Origin: Nodularia sp. (in: cyanobacteria)
Lineage (GTDB): Bacteria > Cyanobacteriota > Cyanobacteriia > Cyanobacteriales > Nostocaceae
Assembly: GCA_007692755.1 (NCBI GenBank)
Contig: REBL01000132.1
Location: 20,673-84,672, forward strand
DNA length: 64,000 bases
Direction: 5' to 3'
The translations under genes were made by a program, and so were the position numbers. The notes beneath the pieces were generated by a model. The model was not told the origin of the DNA and made no database searches. It saw only the letters and a list, made by a program, of their open reading frames with translations. Shown here in pieces: positions 9,338 through 19,236 of the stretch (its first letter is position 1; the number at the start of each line of letters is the position of its first letter).

Positions 9338-11037
9338 AATTGCAAATTCAACTATCTGGAACATTTCACCGTTTACTATTGAGTGGTACGAACACAACAC
9401 CTACCTCTTTAGATGATTTGATGCGAGAAGTGCAAGCAGTAGCTACTCAAAACCGCAGACGAACACCCCAATTATTACGTCAATCTTTTGGCTTAGACTT
9501 TATCCCGGAAACAGTATTAATTAATTTATGCAAACAAGTACAGATTAATGTTAATCAAAGTGAACTTTATCAAATACCAGCATTGAAATTATTACAACCA
9601 ATTAAATCTCAATTAAATCACCAGATTGCTAACACCTATGATTATGAATTCACTTCTCGAGAAGGTAATTTAAAACTAACACCAGATGATCCACAAATAC
9701 CAATTTTTACTAAAAATATTTCTGAAGAATCAGGGATTTATAGTATTACTATAGAACAACCTAATTATCCAGGCTTAGATAATAAGTTTACGCAAAAAAT
9801 ATGGAAGTATAGCAAAGATTATTGGCATGATTTACCCAAGGTTGAAAAAATAAAATATGTTTTGTCATCTCGTGACATAAATAAATTTTGTATTAATTAT
9901 CAACAAGTTAAGATTTGGATTTCCATACAAGAATTATCTTTAGACTTAAGAACAGCAATTACATTTTTAAGATTAAATCAAGAAAGTCAGATATCAAGCT
10001 TGTCAACATCAGTTAGATTGTTAGTTGAGGAATATCAATCAAAATATAAATATCAACCAATCAATATACCTGATAAACTACAACCTAATGCTTTTTTAAA
10101 TCCTAAAAACGGGTTTTTAATTCGTAGTGCTAAAAATCGGAGCATTATCCAGAAAATCATTAAAGATGCCCAGCAATTTTTGCTGATTTCTAGCTATATT
10201 ATTGAGGATGAAGAATTAACAGAATTAATTTTTGAAAAATCATCACAACTTCCTCAAGGAGTTTGGATATTAACGGACTTAAGAAACGAAATCCTAGATC
10301 GCATTGATGAACAAATATCAGGTAATATATCTTTACCGGAACAATACCAAATAACAGATGAACGCAAAAAAACTTGTTTAAAAATGCTCTTAAATGCGAA
10401 TATTCCGATTCGTAGCGGTGCTTTTCATTTAAAAACTTATATCTCTGAACAATATGCTTATTTAGGTTCTTGTAATCTCACTCGTGGAAGTTTAGATTTT
10501 AATAAAGAAGCAGGGATAATTGTTAGTAATAATTTATTGCATCAACCGTTAATTGATTTATTCCATCAATTTTGGCAAAAACGCAGTAGATATGAGGTAA
10601 TACCTGATCATAATATTAATGGCTTTCGTTGGCGTTCTTTGCTATATTCTAATCAAGAGCAATATGCAAAATATCCAAGTTTTTTGACTCCATCACAATA
10701 TCAAAGAGATTTAATTAAGAATTTGATGGTTTTTAGGGGACAAGTAAAAATTTATAGTCGCAGTTTCCAACCATCAGCAGAAATAGCAACTTATCTGCGT
10801 TTGTTAGATTCAAATATTTTTATTGATTCAAGAATGTCAGTTAAGAATCAAAATTTTAATATTCATAGAATTAATAATCTTCACGCTAAAGTAACTATTT
10901 TAGGCAACCAAGTAGCGTATATTGGGGGAATTAATTTCAATTTTAGGGATTTAAATTTCCATGATTTAATGTATAAAACTAACGATAAAAGAGAAATTTC
11001 TCAAATAATTAGTCAACTACCATCATTACATTCATAA
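9334..11037 (+). CDS. Phospholipase D-family (HKD) nuclease
   Basis: A 567-residue protein with two PLD-type active-site motifs in its C-terminal half. One is HLKTYISEQYAYLGSCN (~364) and the other HAKVTILGNQVAYIGGIN (~516). Each keeps His, Lys and the GS/GG-x-N element, but the usual acidic residue six positions after the His varies (Glu-like in the first, absent in the second). PLD-fold proteins of this type often cut DNA or RNA. The ~260-residue N-terminal region is unassigned. The gene overlaps the helicase stop by ATGA, and the next gene follows after 3 bp. It is likely the effector, or one of the effectors, of the operon. Confidence 0.8.
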   Translation: MKLQIQLSGTFHRLLLSGTNTTPTSLDDLMREVQAVATQNRRRTPQLLRQSFGLDFIPETVLINLCKQVQINVNQSELYQIPALKLLQPIKSQLNHQIANTYDYEFTSREGNLKLTPDDPQIPIFTKNISEESGIYSITIEQPNYPGLDNKFTQKIWKYSKDYWHDLPKVEKIKYVLSSRDINKFCINYQQVKIWISIQELSLDLRTAITFLRLNQESQISSLSTSVRLLVEEYQSKYKYQPINIPDKLQPNAFLNPKNGFLIRSAKNRSIIQKIIKDAQQFLLISSYIIEDEELTELIFEKSSQLPQGVWILTDLRNEILDRIDEQISGNISLPEQYQITDERKKTCLKMLLNANIPIRSGAFHLKTYISEQYAYLGSCNLTRGSLDFNKEAGIIVSNNLLHQPLIDLFHQFWQKRSRYEVIPDHNINGFRWRSLLYSNQEQYAKYPSFLTPSQYQRDLIKNLMVFRGQVKIYSRSFQPSAEIATYLRLLDSNIFIDSRMSVKNQNFNIHRINNLHAKVTILGNQVAYIGGINFNFRDLNFHDLMYKTNDKREISQIISQLPSLHS

Positions 11038-11040
11038 TTT

Positions 11041-13401
11041 ATGACTATATTATTCAATTTGGAATCCTACATTGACGCGTGTCAATATGCTCTTATATTT
11101 AAAGATTCATTTGACCAATTAATTCCTGAATCTAGAGAAGCATACAAGTTTTTATTAGATAAATATGCGGAACATCGTTATTTAGCAGCACCAATTATTA
11201 ATAATAATCGTCCATCACAGTTAATTATTAATCCCACACAATTAAATTATCTTTCGGTAGGAACTAAACTAACTCAGGGAGAAAAACAACGTTTATTTAT
11301 TATAAGTGATACATTAGACTTAATGACACTGAGTACAAGTAATATTTTGGGGCGTAAAGATAGTTATTTATACAGTAGTGCTTACCATTACTGGAATCAT
11401 TATACAGAAATTAATCAATATCAAATTACAAAACCATTAATATTTGTCGATTTAGATAGTTTTGGTATTTCTAATTTAATTCCTATCAGTTTTACAAAAG
11501 CAGAAAATAGTTCTTACCAAATTCCCATTCTTGATACTAGAAACAGACTAAACCTCGATCAGAGTTATGATTGTATAGAACAATATGCAATTATTTGTGA
11601 TGAAATATCTCAGGTTTTATTGCATAATTTTCCTGCATTTCTCAACAATGCAGAAACAGTTAATCATTTATCTGATTATTTAAAAAAGAATAACTTTTTG
11701 CACCTTATCCATTCATACATAAAACAAGAAGTTATAAACTTAATTATTGAAATTAAACACAATAACCAAATTTTTTATAAAGAAGTTATTTTATCAATAT
11801 CAGACATTGCTAATATTCTTGTTCAGAAACTAAATTTTAAGTACCTAAATGAACTAGCTAATACATATTCTCAATATCAGTTTGTATTAGTTAGTAAATA
11901 TAATATGTTTGAGCAAATTAATCCACAATTATCTAATTTTATTTGTCTTAAACCTAGTTATCAAGAGTTTGAGGGAATATGGACAGAGAAGAATAATTTA
12001 AATTTTCCTCTATTTGCTATTTACTTAGATGAAATTGAATTTGCTGTTGCTATTGATAATCAGCAAGAATGGATTAAATTATCTCATGAAAGAGATGCTA
12101 TTTCTTATGAGGGTAAACTTACTATTTTAATAGGAAGTATTCCTAACAAAAATCAAGATTTTGTTTGTATTCCCAAAGGTAGAACTAATGCTACTTTACC
12201 TATTAAACTTAATGGTAATGATTACTGTATCAATCATGTACCACAAGATTACAGAATCGAAATTGAGAACTATCAAGAAAAACAAGAATTAGAGGAAATT
12301 CTGGTTCAAATTCAGTTTCATTTACAACCTGGTTCTTTTCCAGAACTCAAGGTTAGAGATTTAGAAGATAAATATAAAATTCATACTGAATTTATAGATA
12401 GACAAAATATATCTGATAGTTATAGTTATATTCCACCTGCAAAAATTACTGAAAATCGTCAGCAAAAATCATTATTTCAAATTCAACGGTTACAAAAAAG
12501 TATTAGTTTTCAAGACTTTAGAAAACATTTAAATAAAATCACCAGTATATTAGATAGAATTAATAGTAACCCAGAGACACATAATAGCTATAATTCACTC
12601 ATTAAAAGTATTAAAAATGCTCACCAAGACCTCAATCAAAAACCTGATTTATTACAGTTTATAGATATTTCATCAAAGGAGCAAGTTGTTAATGAACTGA
12701 TAACTGAATTAAAGAATGCTAATATTCCCACAATAGTTGATATTATATATAATACACTAATTTACAATCAACCATTAAATAACCAAAAAAAAGATTTTTT
12801 AGCAAATGCAATTATTCTAACTGGTAAATTATATCAATTTTCAAAAAATCTATTATCAGATAGACTATTTGGTCAAGTACAATTTGATAAAGCTAGTAGA
12901 ATTAAGTCTGGTAATTTTGAAAATGAATATCTACAATGTCTAGCTAGAATAGCTGTAAGTGAAAAATCACAAGATTTGTATTTCAGTTTATTTGAATCTC
13001 AATATAGTTTAGAAAAAAGTCAATACCTATGGGGATATGGAAGGATTTTACTTTGGCACTATAATTTTAATTCATCAGATTCATTTCTAAATTATCAAGA
13101 ACATTTTACGAAAATCCTGTATTATTTGTTGACTAAACATTATAAAAAATTCTCTGTTGGATATAAACAAAATGCTTTTTTATCTTTGATTTATCTCCTG
13201 ACTTTTCGCGCTCATGACTCCAGCTTTTGTCAACCAGGCTCAGAAGAATTTTTGTTGGCAAATAAAGTTATTAAGTGTTTCCAAGAGGATAGAATTATTT
13301 TAAACACCGTCAGTAGAGAAAATTCGTTAAATCAATATTTCCAAGAAATGATTGAAGGCAGTTCAACCGTGGATGGAATAGCAAACCTTCTACAGGGTTG
13401 A
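11041..13401 (+). CDS. Large protein of unknown function, last gene of the McrBC-like operon
   Basis: A 786-residue, Asn/Ile/Gln-rich protein that I do not recognise. It has no transmembrane segment or signal peptide and no nuclease or NTPase motif that I can see. Around residues 415-440 a beta-rich stretch (VQIQFHLQPGSFPELKVRD) resembles the small beta domains that accompany Hsp70-like or ternary-complex proteins, but this is weak. The C-terminal third looks helical. It starts 3 bp after the PLD gene and ends just before a strong hairpin, so it closes the transcription unit. Its base composition is as AT-rich as the four preceding genes, consistent with a shared origin. It may be a target-sensing or scaffold subunit (inference). 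Confidence 0.7.
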   Translation: MTILFNLESYIDACQYALIFKDSFDQLIPESREAYKFLLDKYAEHRYLAAPIINNNRPSQLIINPTQLNYLSVGTKLTQGEKQRLFIISDTLDLMTLSTSNILGRKDSYLYSSAYHYWNHYTEINQYQITKPLIFVDLDSFGISNLIPISFTKAENSSYQIPILDTRNRLNLDQSYDCIEQYAIICDEISQVLLHNFPAFLNNAETVNHLSDYLKKNNFLHLIHSYIKQEVINLIIEIKHNNQIFYKEVILSISDIANILVQKLNFKYLNELANTYSQYQFVLVSKYNMFEQINPQLSNFICLKPSYQEFEGIWTEKNNLNFPLFAIYLDEIEFAVAIDNQQEWIKLSHERDAISYEGKLTILIGSIPNKNQDFVCIPKGRTNATLPIKLNGNDYCINHVPQDYRIEIENYQEKQELEEILVQIQFHLQPGSFPELKVRDLEDKYKIHTEFIDRQNISDSYSYIPPAKITENRQQKSLFQIQRLQKSISFQDFRKHLNKITSILDRINSNPETHNSYNSLIKSIKNAHQDLNQKPDLLQFIDISSKEQVVNELITELKNANIPTIVDIIYNTLIYNQPLNNQKKDFLANAIILTGKLYQFSKNLLSDRLFGQVQFDKASRIKSGNFENEYLQCLARIAVSEKSQDLYFSLFESQYSLEKSQYLWGYGRILLWHYNFNSSDSFLNYQEHFTKILYYLLTKHYKKFSVGYKQNAFLSLIYLLTFRAHDSSFCQPGSEEFLLANKVIKCFQEDRIILNTVSRENSLNQYFQEMIEGSSTVDGIANLLQG

Positions 13402-13427
13402 ATAACTTATTATGTCAATACGAGACA

Positions 13428-13476
13428 AACCCGCACTTCGACAAGCTCAGTGACCACCTGTGCGGGTTAAAAACTT
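13428..13476 (+). terminator. Terminator-like hairpin after the McrBC-like operon
   Basis: AACCCGCAC (13428-13436) pairs perfectly with GTGCGGGTT (13460-13468) over 9 bp. It is followed by A/T-rich sequence, and the convergent psiE-like gene ends 33 bp further on. The loop contains CTTCGACAAGCTCAGTGACC, which looks like a dispersed bacterial repeat. The hairpin sits 26 bp after the last operon stop. No strong T run follows, so it may act in both directions or as a repeat-derived terminator. Confidence 0.55.
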
Positions 13477-13508
13477 TAATTTTTAATTAGTCTAGGAAGA
13501 GTTTAATA

Positions 13509-13973
13509 TTATTCCTCTGTGGTTTCGGGAGTGAGAATTTTCGCACCTTCAAAAAAAAGAGACATCCAAGGTAAAGCGGCGAGAATTCCCGCTAAAACTA
13601 CTAGAAATACAGAAAGTGCAAAAATTTGGTCACGAGGAATTTCCAGGACACCACGTAAAATTACTTCTCGCAATGCCGAAACAATAGTAATTTCTACTGC
13701 TGCACCTACAGATATATGCTGTTGTTGTAGGTAATCAAGTAACAGCCGAAATAACTCAACTAAAATCAAAATAAACAAAATATCAGAAGTTACCTCTCGT
13801 AAATCCAAGGGATGTAAAAAAGAGGAAAACATATCTGCTAATCGAATCAGCATCACACCAAATAATCCCAAGCAGAGGGAAATAACAATGATGTCTTGAA
13901 AAATTTCTAAATTGCTGACAATTCTCTCTCGCTTAAACCAACCTTGTACTTCTGCAATCACCCGCTTCGGCAT
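13509..13973 (-). CDS. PsiE-family phosphate-starvation-inducible membrane protein
   Basis: A 154-residue integral membrane protein with about four hydrophobic segments (~25-45, 65-85, 95-115, 118-140). The core EVTSDILFILILVELFRLL followed by ISVGAAVEITIVSALREVI is characteristic of the PsiE family (PF06146). Its molecular role is unknown; the E. coli member is induced by phosphate starvation. It converges with the defence-like operon and follows the GH57 gene on the same strand after about 290 bp, which makes an operon doubtful. Confidence 0.82.
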   Translation of the reverse strand: MPKRVIAEVQGWFKRERIVSNLEIFQDIIVISLCLGLFGVMLIRLADMFSSFLHPLDLREVTSDILFILILVELFRLLLDYLQQQHISVGAAVEITIVSALREVILRGVLEIPRDQIFALSVFLVVLAGILAALPWMSLFFEGAKILTPETTEE

Positions 13974-14137
13974 AGTAACTCCAGATATTTTAATTTAATC
14001 TACCCTTATAATAGGCAATTCAAAATTTTAAAACTTATTATTGGTCACCTTTTCAAATAAAAGTGTGGAAAATCATATATATCTAAATCCGAGTACAAAA
14101 CCAAATCCAGTTAATTAAAAATTCTCCTCTCCCTTCT

Positions 14138-14249
14138 TAAACCTCCGCGAACCTACCCTGCGGGAACGCCTAACGGCGAATGCGTGAACCTTCGCGAACT
14201 TTGCGTTAAAAAAAAAGGTGCGTTGCGCTACGCGACAACACACCCTACC
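14138..14249. repeat. Dispersed Nostocales-type repeats
   Basis: The spacer holds GC-rich repeat sequence (CCGCGAACCTACCCTGCGGG and similar) followed by a 32-nt element at 14217-14248 beginning GGTGCGTTGCGCTACGCGAC. The same 32-nt element occurs exactly at 18575-18606, so it is a dispersed repeat. Such sequences are common in intergenic DNA of Nostoc and Anabaena. Confidence 0.8.
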
Positions 14250-14263
14250 AACTTCATACTCAG

Positions 14264-16924
14264 TTAACCAAACTTACTCAAAACCTTACTAACATCAACT
14301 GCTAACTTTTTCCCCAACTTCAGCAATTGACGACATTGATTATTCTCCTCTTTATTGCTAAAACTTGTGAGACACAATGGCACAATTTGACTTTGTAGAC
14401 AGCTAAAGTATAACTCTTGCGATTTATGCAAAGAAATACCAATATTTAGTTCATAGCTGACATCAATCAACCGTTCTAAACATTGAATTTCCGTCGCAAA
14501 ACTACCATTGGCATCGTGTAACAATTGCCAAAGTAAGCGCATGATCAATTGTTCTAATATCTGCTTGCCTTCGGGAATATTTAGCCGACAATGCAGTTGT
14601 TTGGACTCAGTAGCGATCGCCTCTAATTCGACAACATGATTTAAGCTCAATCCCGATTCCGTAATATCTTGCTCAAGCGATCGCAATGTCATCATACAGC
14701 GCGATCCCAAGGCAATCTCGGCGGCTACCTGCAACTCTTGGGGAACCTCTAGTTCATCCCGGTGAAAGGCCATTAATACACCGTAATTATCACGGTATGC
14801 TTGGGTATAAAGTTGGTCTAGCCGTGTCAGCGTTTCTTGACTTAGTAGCCGCATAATCCGGTGACGTTCTTCCGCAAACAGATTTTGTAAACTGAATGTC
14901 TCTTCCTTAAATAGCTGTGTCATCACTAAGATAGTATGGGCTGCACTAGCCTGTACCAAAGAAGTAAACAGCTTTTCTTTCAATTGGCTGTAATTACGTC
15001 GTCCGGTAAATAATTGAGTGCAGCAGTGGAAATCCCAACCGCCTAAATGCAACACGGCAAATACCAAACTCTCACTTTCCCAAGTAATATCTGATACTAA
15101 CTGTAAATGTCCTACCGCCAGAGTCAATGATCCCATGCGTTGCAGTTGGTAATCTATCTCATTGACTGTGTAGCAATAAACCCGCTTTTGGTCAGGATGA
15201 GGATATTTAGCTTTTCCAGGATGAGGATTGGGCTTCTCTGTGGATTTATGATTGCCAAACAACGAAGTAATGGCATAGTGAGCAGCTACTTGCTTCACAC
15301 TAACTTGGGCAGTTTGCACCAGTTGACGATAAACTTCTCCACCATGTTTAAAAACATCCACATTACTGGGGGCTAATCCCAAGCGTTTGAGGAAACTTTT
15401 TTCCAACTGCACACCAGCCACATCTCCAGCTAATTCCAAAGCACGGGAAGCATAGCGGAGAATTTGCGTACCTTCTGGACGAGAAATTTCTTCAAAAAAC
15501 CAACCGCAACTGGTGAACATCAGCAAAGCGTGACGCTGCATTTCTAACAGCCGCAAAGCATCTACTTGTTCGGCTGCGGTGAGTTTGTGGGTTTGATGGC
15601 GAGACAGGAAGGAGTTAACATTAGCAGGAGAGCGATCGCCCATCACTTGAATATATTCATCTCGTGCTAGCCAGGGATCATTAAATAACTGCCCAGCATT
15701 TTCCTCATACACCAAAATCAGTTGATCCCGCAGCCAATTTAACGCATCCCGCAAAGGTCGCCGCCATTTTTGATGCCAGACACCACCTTCACCACCACAA
15801 CCACAATCATCCTGCCATCTATCGACACCGTGGGCGCAACTCCAAGCTGTGGCGGGTTTGATTTCCGCTTCCCAAGTGGGAGTATTCAGGCTGAGATAGT
15901 GAGCAAAATTTGTCACCGTCCAACCGTGTTTAGGAAACTCGCTGATAAAAGCGTAGGCTAAAGTCTTCTCTGTCCCTTTCTTATGGTGTCCGAAGGTTTC
16001 CCCATCTGTAGCTACAGAAATTAACTGTGCTGGCCGGTGATCCCCACGTACCGCCGAACCGACACGTCCGGCAAAATGACTGGAATTATAGACGACATCA
16101 CTAAAACCCATATCCCTGGAAATGGGACCATCGTAGAAGAAGATATCAATATAAGGGCGGGTATCAGTGCCGCTACTTTCTTTGAGATAACAGCGATAAG
16201 GACGGGTGGGATCAATTTGACTACCGCCAACTTCTTGCCATTCTGGATGATGATCATGTTCAGTTGGTAGGGGACGGCAACGCTGCGCCTGAGATGGTGC
16301 GAGGATAATGAAGCGAATACCTTCGGCGACCAAAGCTTCTAAAGTGGCATAGTCCACACCTGTTTCCGCTAACCACATTCCTTCGGGATCACGCCCAAAA
16401 CGAGAGCGAAAATCTGCTTTCCCCCAGCGAATTTGGGTGTATTTATCCCGTTCATTGGCCAGAGGCATAATAATGTGATTGTATACCTGCGCGATCGCAT
16501 TACCATGACCATACAAGCGCTGACAGCTCTTGATGTCTGCCTCCAAAATTCGCTGATACACTTCAAAATCGTAGCGTTCTAGCCACGACATCAGCGTTGG
16601 CCCCATATTAAAGCTGAAATATTCGTAATTATTCACAATCTCTACAACTTCACCCTGGTCATTGCAGACCCTGGCAAAAGCGTTCGGGCGATAGCATTCC
16701 CAGTGAATGCGTTCATTCCAATCATGGAAAGGTGCGGCACTAGGTTGACGTTCAATCGCATCTAAATAAGGATTTTCCCGTGGTGGCTGATAAAAATGAC
16801 CATGCACCGTCACATAAACACCAGTCGCCTGTTTTAGGGGATCAGTTTGGTGAGTATCGTTGGGAGTAAAATGTGATGTCAAGGTTGCGCCAGGGCTAAC
16901 TGGCATTTCAGCAGCAGAAGTCAT
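14264..16924 (-). CDS. Glycoside hydrolase family 57 protein with DUF3536 domain
   Basis: An 886-residue protein. The N-terminal ~400 residues form a GH57 (alpha-amylase/mannosidase-like) barrel, with HGHFYQPPRENPY near the start, WLAETGVDYATLEAL holding the expected nucleophile Glu, and SVATDGETFGHHKKG holding the expected acid Asp. The C-terminal half corresponds to DUF3536, a common partner of this GH57 subfamily in cyanobacteria. GH57 enzymes act on alpha-glucans, which would fit glycogen metabolism, but the substrate of this subfamily is not established. Length is normal. An extended ~30-residue N-terminus precedes the conserved core, so the true start may be later. No signal peptide is seen, so it should be cytosolic. 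Confidence 0.88.
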   Translation of the reverse strand: MTSAAEMPVSPGATLTSHFTPNDTHQTDPLKQATGVYVTVHGHFYQPPRENPYLDAIERQPSAAPFHDWNERIHWECYRPNAFARVCNDQGEVVEIVNNYEYFSFNMGPTLMSWLERYDFEVYQRILEADIKSCQRLYGHGNAIAQVYNHIIMPLANERDKYTQIRWGKADFRSRFGRDPEGMWLAETGVDYATLEALVAEGIRFIILAPSQAQRCRPLPTEHDHHPEWQEVGGSQIDPTRPYRCYLKESSGTDTRPYIDIFFYDGPISRDMGFSDVVYNSSHFAGRVGSAVRGDHRPAQLISVATDGETFGHHKKGTEKTLAYAFISEFPKHGWTVTNFAHYLSLNTPTWEAEIKPATAWSCAHGVDRWQDDCGCGGEGGVWHQKWRRPLRDALNWLRDQLILVYEENAGQLFNDPWLARDEYIQVMGDRSPANVNSFLSRHQTHKLTAAEQVDALRLLEMQRHALLMFTSCGWFFEEISRPEGTQILRYASRALELAGDVAGVQLEKSFLKRLGLAPSNVDVFKHGGEVYRQLVQTAQVSVKQVAAHYAITSLFGNHKSTEKPNPHPGKAKYPHPDQKRVYCYTVNEIDYQLQRMGSLTLAVGHLQLVSDITWESESLVFAVLHLGGWDFHCCTQLFTGRRNYSQLKEKLFTSLVQASAAHTILVMTQLFKEETFSLQNLFAEERHRIMRLLSQETLTRLDQLYTQAYRDNYGVLMAFHRDELEVPQELQVAAEIALGSRCMMTLRSLEQDITESGLSLNHVVELEAIATESKQLHCRLNIPEGKQILEQLIMRLLWQLLHDANGSFATEIQCLERLIDVSYELNIGISLHKSQELYFSCLQSQIVPLCLTSFSNKEENNQCRQLLKLGKKLAVDVSKVLSKFG

Positions 16925-17393
16925 GTATATTTATCCAAATAAAAAACTTACGTTTGCGCCGAAAACTTGGATTTAAACCTTTCTACACAGGTTTGAATAC
17001 AAAATCCGGTATAAAGCAAAACTTTGGTTCGAGGATACAGTTAAATTTTCCCAAAAACTGTTTGACTAGAGCCGGAAATCTGCGTTATCGCACAGCCATT
17101 AGAGGTTTTGATGAGTAGCTTCAGTCAAATATATCAGGGTATTTTTATCTGTTGAACCCGATATTTCCCGGAAAAGTTGAGCGATAATTGATATTTTTGC
17201 TACAAAAGTTTGCTAAAACTCCATCAATTGCCATTTTATTTGACATATCTAGTGCCAGTCTAGAGACAGTACAGTCTTTCAAAAAACCGCAGACACTTCA
17301 GAGTATCCTAGTATCTGGTTGCAAAATATTATGAATCATCCAAAACATCTGTCATCTGTGCATAATACTCTCGCCTTAAGGTAACAAACGCCA
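16925..17393. promoter_or_regulatory. Divergent intergenic region between the GH57 and antiporter genes
   Basis: This 469-bp gap separates two divergently transcribed genes and must hold both promoters. It is AT-rich, and I see no gene, tRNA or clear named operator in it. Confidence 0.4.
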
Positions 17394-18479
17394 GTGAAAA
17401 ACATACTGCTTCTGGTTTTATTACTGTTTATTCCAGTTTCTGTCACCGCCCACATTTTAGAGTGGGGAGACTTGATAGTTTTCATTACAGCTGGTTTAGC
17501 AATTCTGCCCTTAGCAGCCTGGATGGGTACAGCTACAGAAGAAATAGCTGTGGTAGTTGGCCCTTCATTGGGAGGATTACTCAACGCCACTTTTGGCAAT
17601 GCCACAGAATTAATTATAGCTTTAGTTGCCCTGAATGCCGGCTTGGTGGATGTAGTCAAAGCCAGTATTACAGGTTCGATTATCAGCAACTTACTCCTGG
17701 TAATGGGTTTTTCCATGCTTTTGGGTGGACTGCGTTACAAGGAACAGAAATTTCAATCGGTTGTAGCGCGGATGAATGCTTCGGCGATGAATTTGGCAGT
17801 AATTGCCATTTTGTTACCCACAGCAATGAACTACACTTCCGTCGGAATTAGCGAAAAAGTTTTGCAAAATCTTTCTCTTGCAGTTGCTGTTGTGTTAATT
17901 CTGGTTTACGGACTGACGCTACTATTTTCGATGAAAACCCACGCTTATTTATATGATGTGGGTGTTGCAGAGATCGAAGAGGAAGAAACACCTCATACTC
18001 AACCCAATATATGGCTATGGAGTAGTGTGCTGCTAGTATGTACTCTGTTTGTGGCACTGGAATCAGAATTGTTGGTGGGTTCTTTGGAGGTAGCCACAGC
18101 TCAACTAGGTTTGACATCACTGTTTACAGGGGTGATTTTGGTTCCCATCGTTGGTAATGCGGCTGAACACGCCACCGCAGTAACTGTGGCTATGAAGAAT
18201 AAGATGGATCTTTCTATATCGGTCGCTGTGGGATCAAGTATGCAGATTGCCCTATTTGTTGCGCCTGTTTTAGTCATAGCTGGGTGGGTACTTGATAAAC
18301 CGATGGATTTGGATTTTAACCCCTTTGAATTAGTGGCTGTGGCTGTATCGGTTTTAATTGCCAATAGTATTAGTTCTGATGGTGAATCCAATTGGTTAGA
18401 AGGGGTTTTACTATTAGCTGCTTATACAGTTTTAGGCTTCGCTTTCTATTTCCATCCAGTCATTGATGGCATTGGTTAG
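17394..18479 (+). CDS. Calcium/proton antiporter (CaCA/CAX family)
   Basis: A 361-residue, very hydrophobic transporter with about 11 membrane segments, arranged as two inverted halves joined by an acidic loop (VAEIEEEETPHTQ). The two signature alpha repeats are present: GNATELIIALVAL (~residue 65) and GNAAEHATAVTVAM (~260). Each carries the conserved Asn/Glu that binds cation. The family exports Ca2+ in exchange for H+ and, in cyanobacteria, can support salt tolerance at alkaline pH. Translation probably starts at GTG, because the hydrophobic N-terminus follows at once. It is a single gene. Confidence 0.9.
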   Translation: MKNILLLVLLLFIPVSVTAHILEWGDLIVFITAGLAILPLAAWMGTATEEIAVVVGPSLGGLLNATFGNATELIIALVALNAGLVDVVKASITGSIISNLLLVMGFSMLLGGLRYKEQKFQSVVARMNASAMNLAVIAILLPTAMNYTSVGISEKVLQNLSLAVAVVLILVYGLTLLFSMKTHAYLYDVGVAEIEEEETPHTQPNIWLWSSVLLVCTLFVALESELLVGSLEVATAQLGLTSLFTGVILVPIVGNAAEHATAVTVAMKNKMDLSISVAVGSSMQIALFVAPVLVIAGWVLDKPMDLDFNPFELVAVAVSVLIANSISSDGESNWLEGVLLLAAYTVLGFAFYFHPVIDGIG

Positions 18480-19236
18480 TATATAATCTTACCCTGGTTT
18501 TCCTGTATAAAACCTGTTCCTCTCTTGGTAAGGCTACGGTGTACACACAAGTCCAAAAACCTTTCGTTTAGGATGGTGCGTTGCGCTACGCGACAACACA
18601 CCCTACTGGACTGACTGTTCACTTAGCATTTTTGATGTCTGGGATAGGAATGAGGTGGTTATTTTTAGCACTTAACAGGAATTGAAAAATTTATTTTTTT
18701 TACAGAAATAACTGGTTTGAGGTTAAAACTTTTACCCACTATCATCAGCTATATCATCCCTAAAATGTAAATTAGCGGGGAATTTATAAGTGTTATTACC
18801 AACTAAAGTATTTAATAGATATATTTATATACAGCGCTTAATTACTGAGGCAGTTGATGAGACTTTGGGAGGAAGACAGCAAATACTAGGTTACTGTACA
18901 TTTAACTAACTTAAATTTAAATATAGCAGTTCTTACCTGAGTGAGTGAGAATTAATTAACCACAGATAAACACAGATGAACACAGATAATTATGAATATA
19001 AAATTTCAGGAAAAGCTATACTGACCAATTTTATACTGATTATATCTATATAGATTCATCAGGGTAAAACAATTGTCACTCAGGATGTAGCTTGGATGAC
19101 TGCAATATAAAATTGTTTCTAAATAACAGTTGCTAAAAAATTATCAGATAATTTTGGAAAATTTTTCTGTATAAACTATTCCAGACTCACAGCACGTTTG
19201 TTTGTCAAGTTAGAGATCAGGTTGTTAGTAAAATGA
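18480..19236. repeat. Repeat-rich intergenic region
   Basis: This 757-bp gap holds no supported gene. It contains GCTACGGTGTACACACAAGT at 18533-18554, repeated exactly at 38614-38635. It also has a copy of the 32-nt element at 18575-18606 (see 14217) and a CCACAGATAAACACAGAT-type tandem repeat at 18960-18987. The end, before 19237, is AT-rich and likely contains the promoter of the next gene. Confidence 0.7.
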
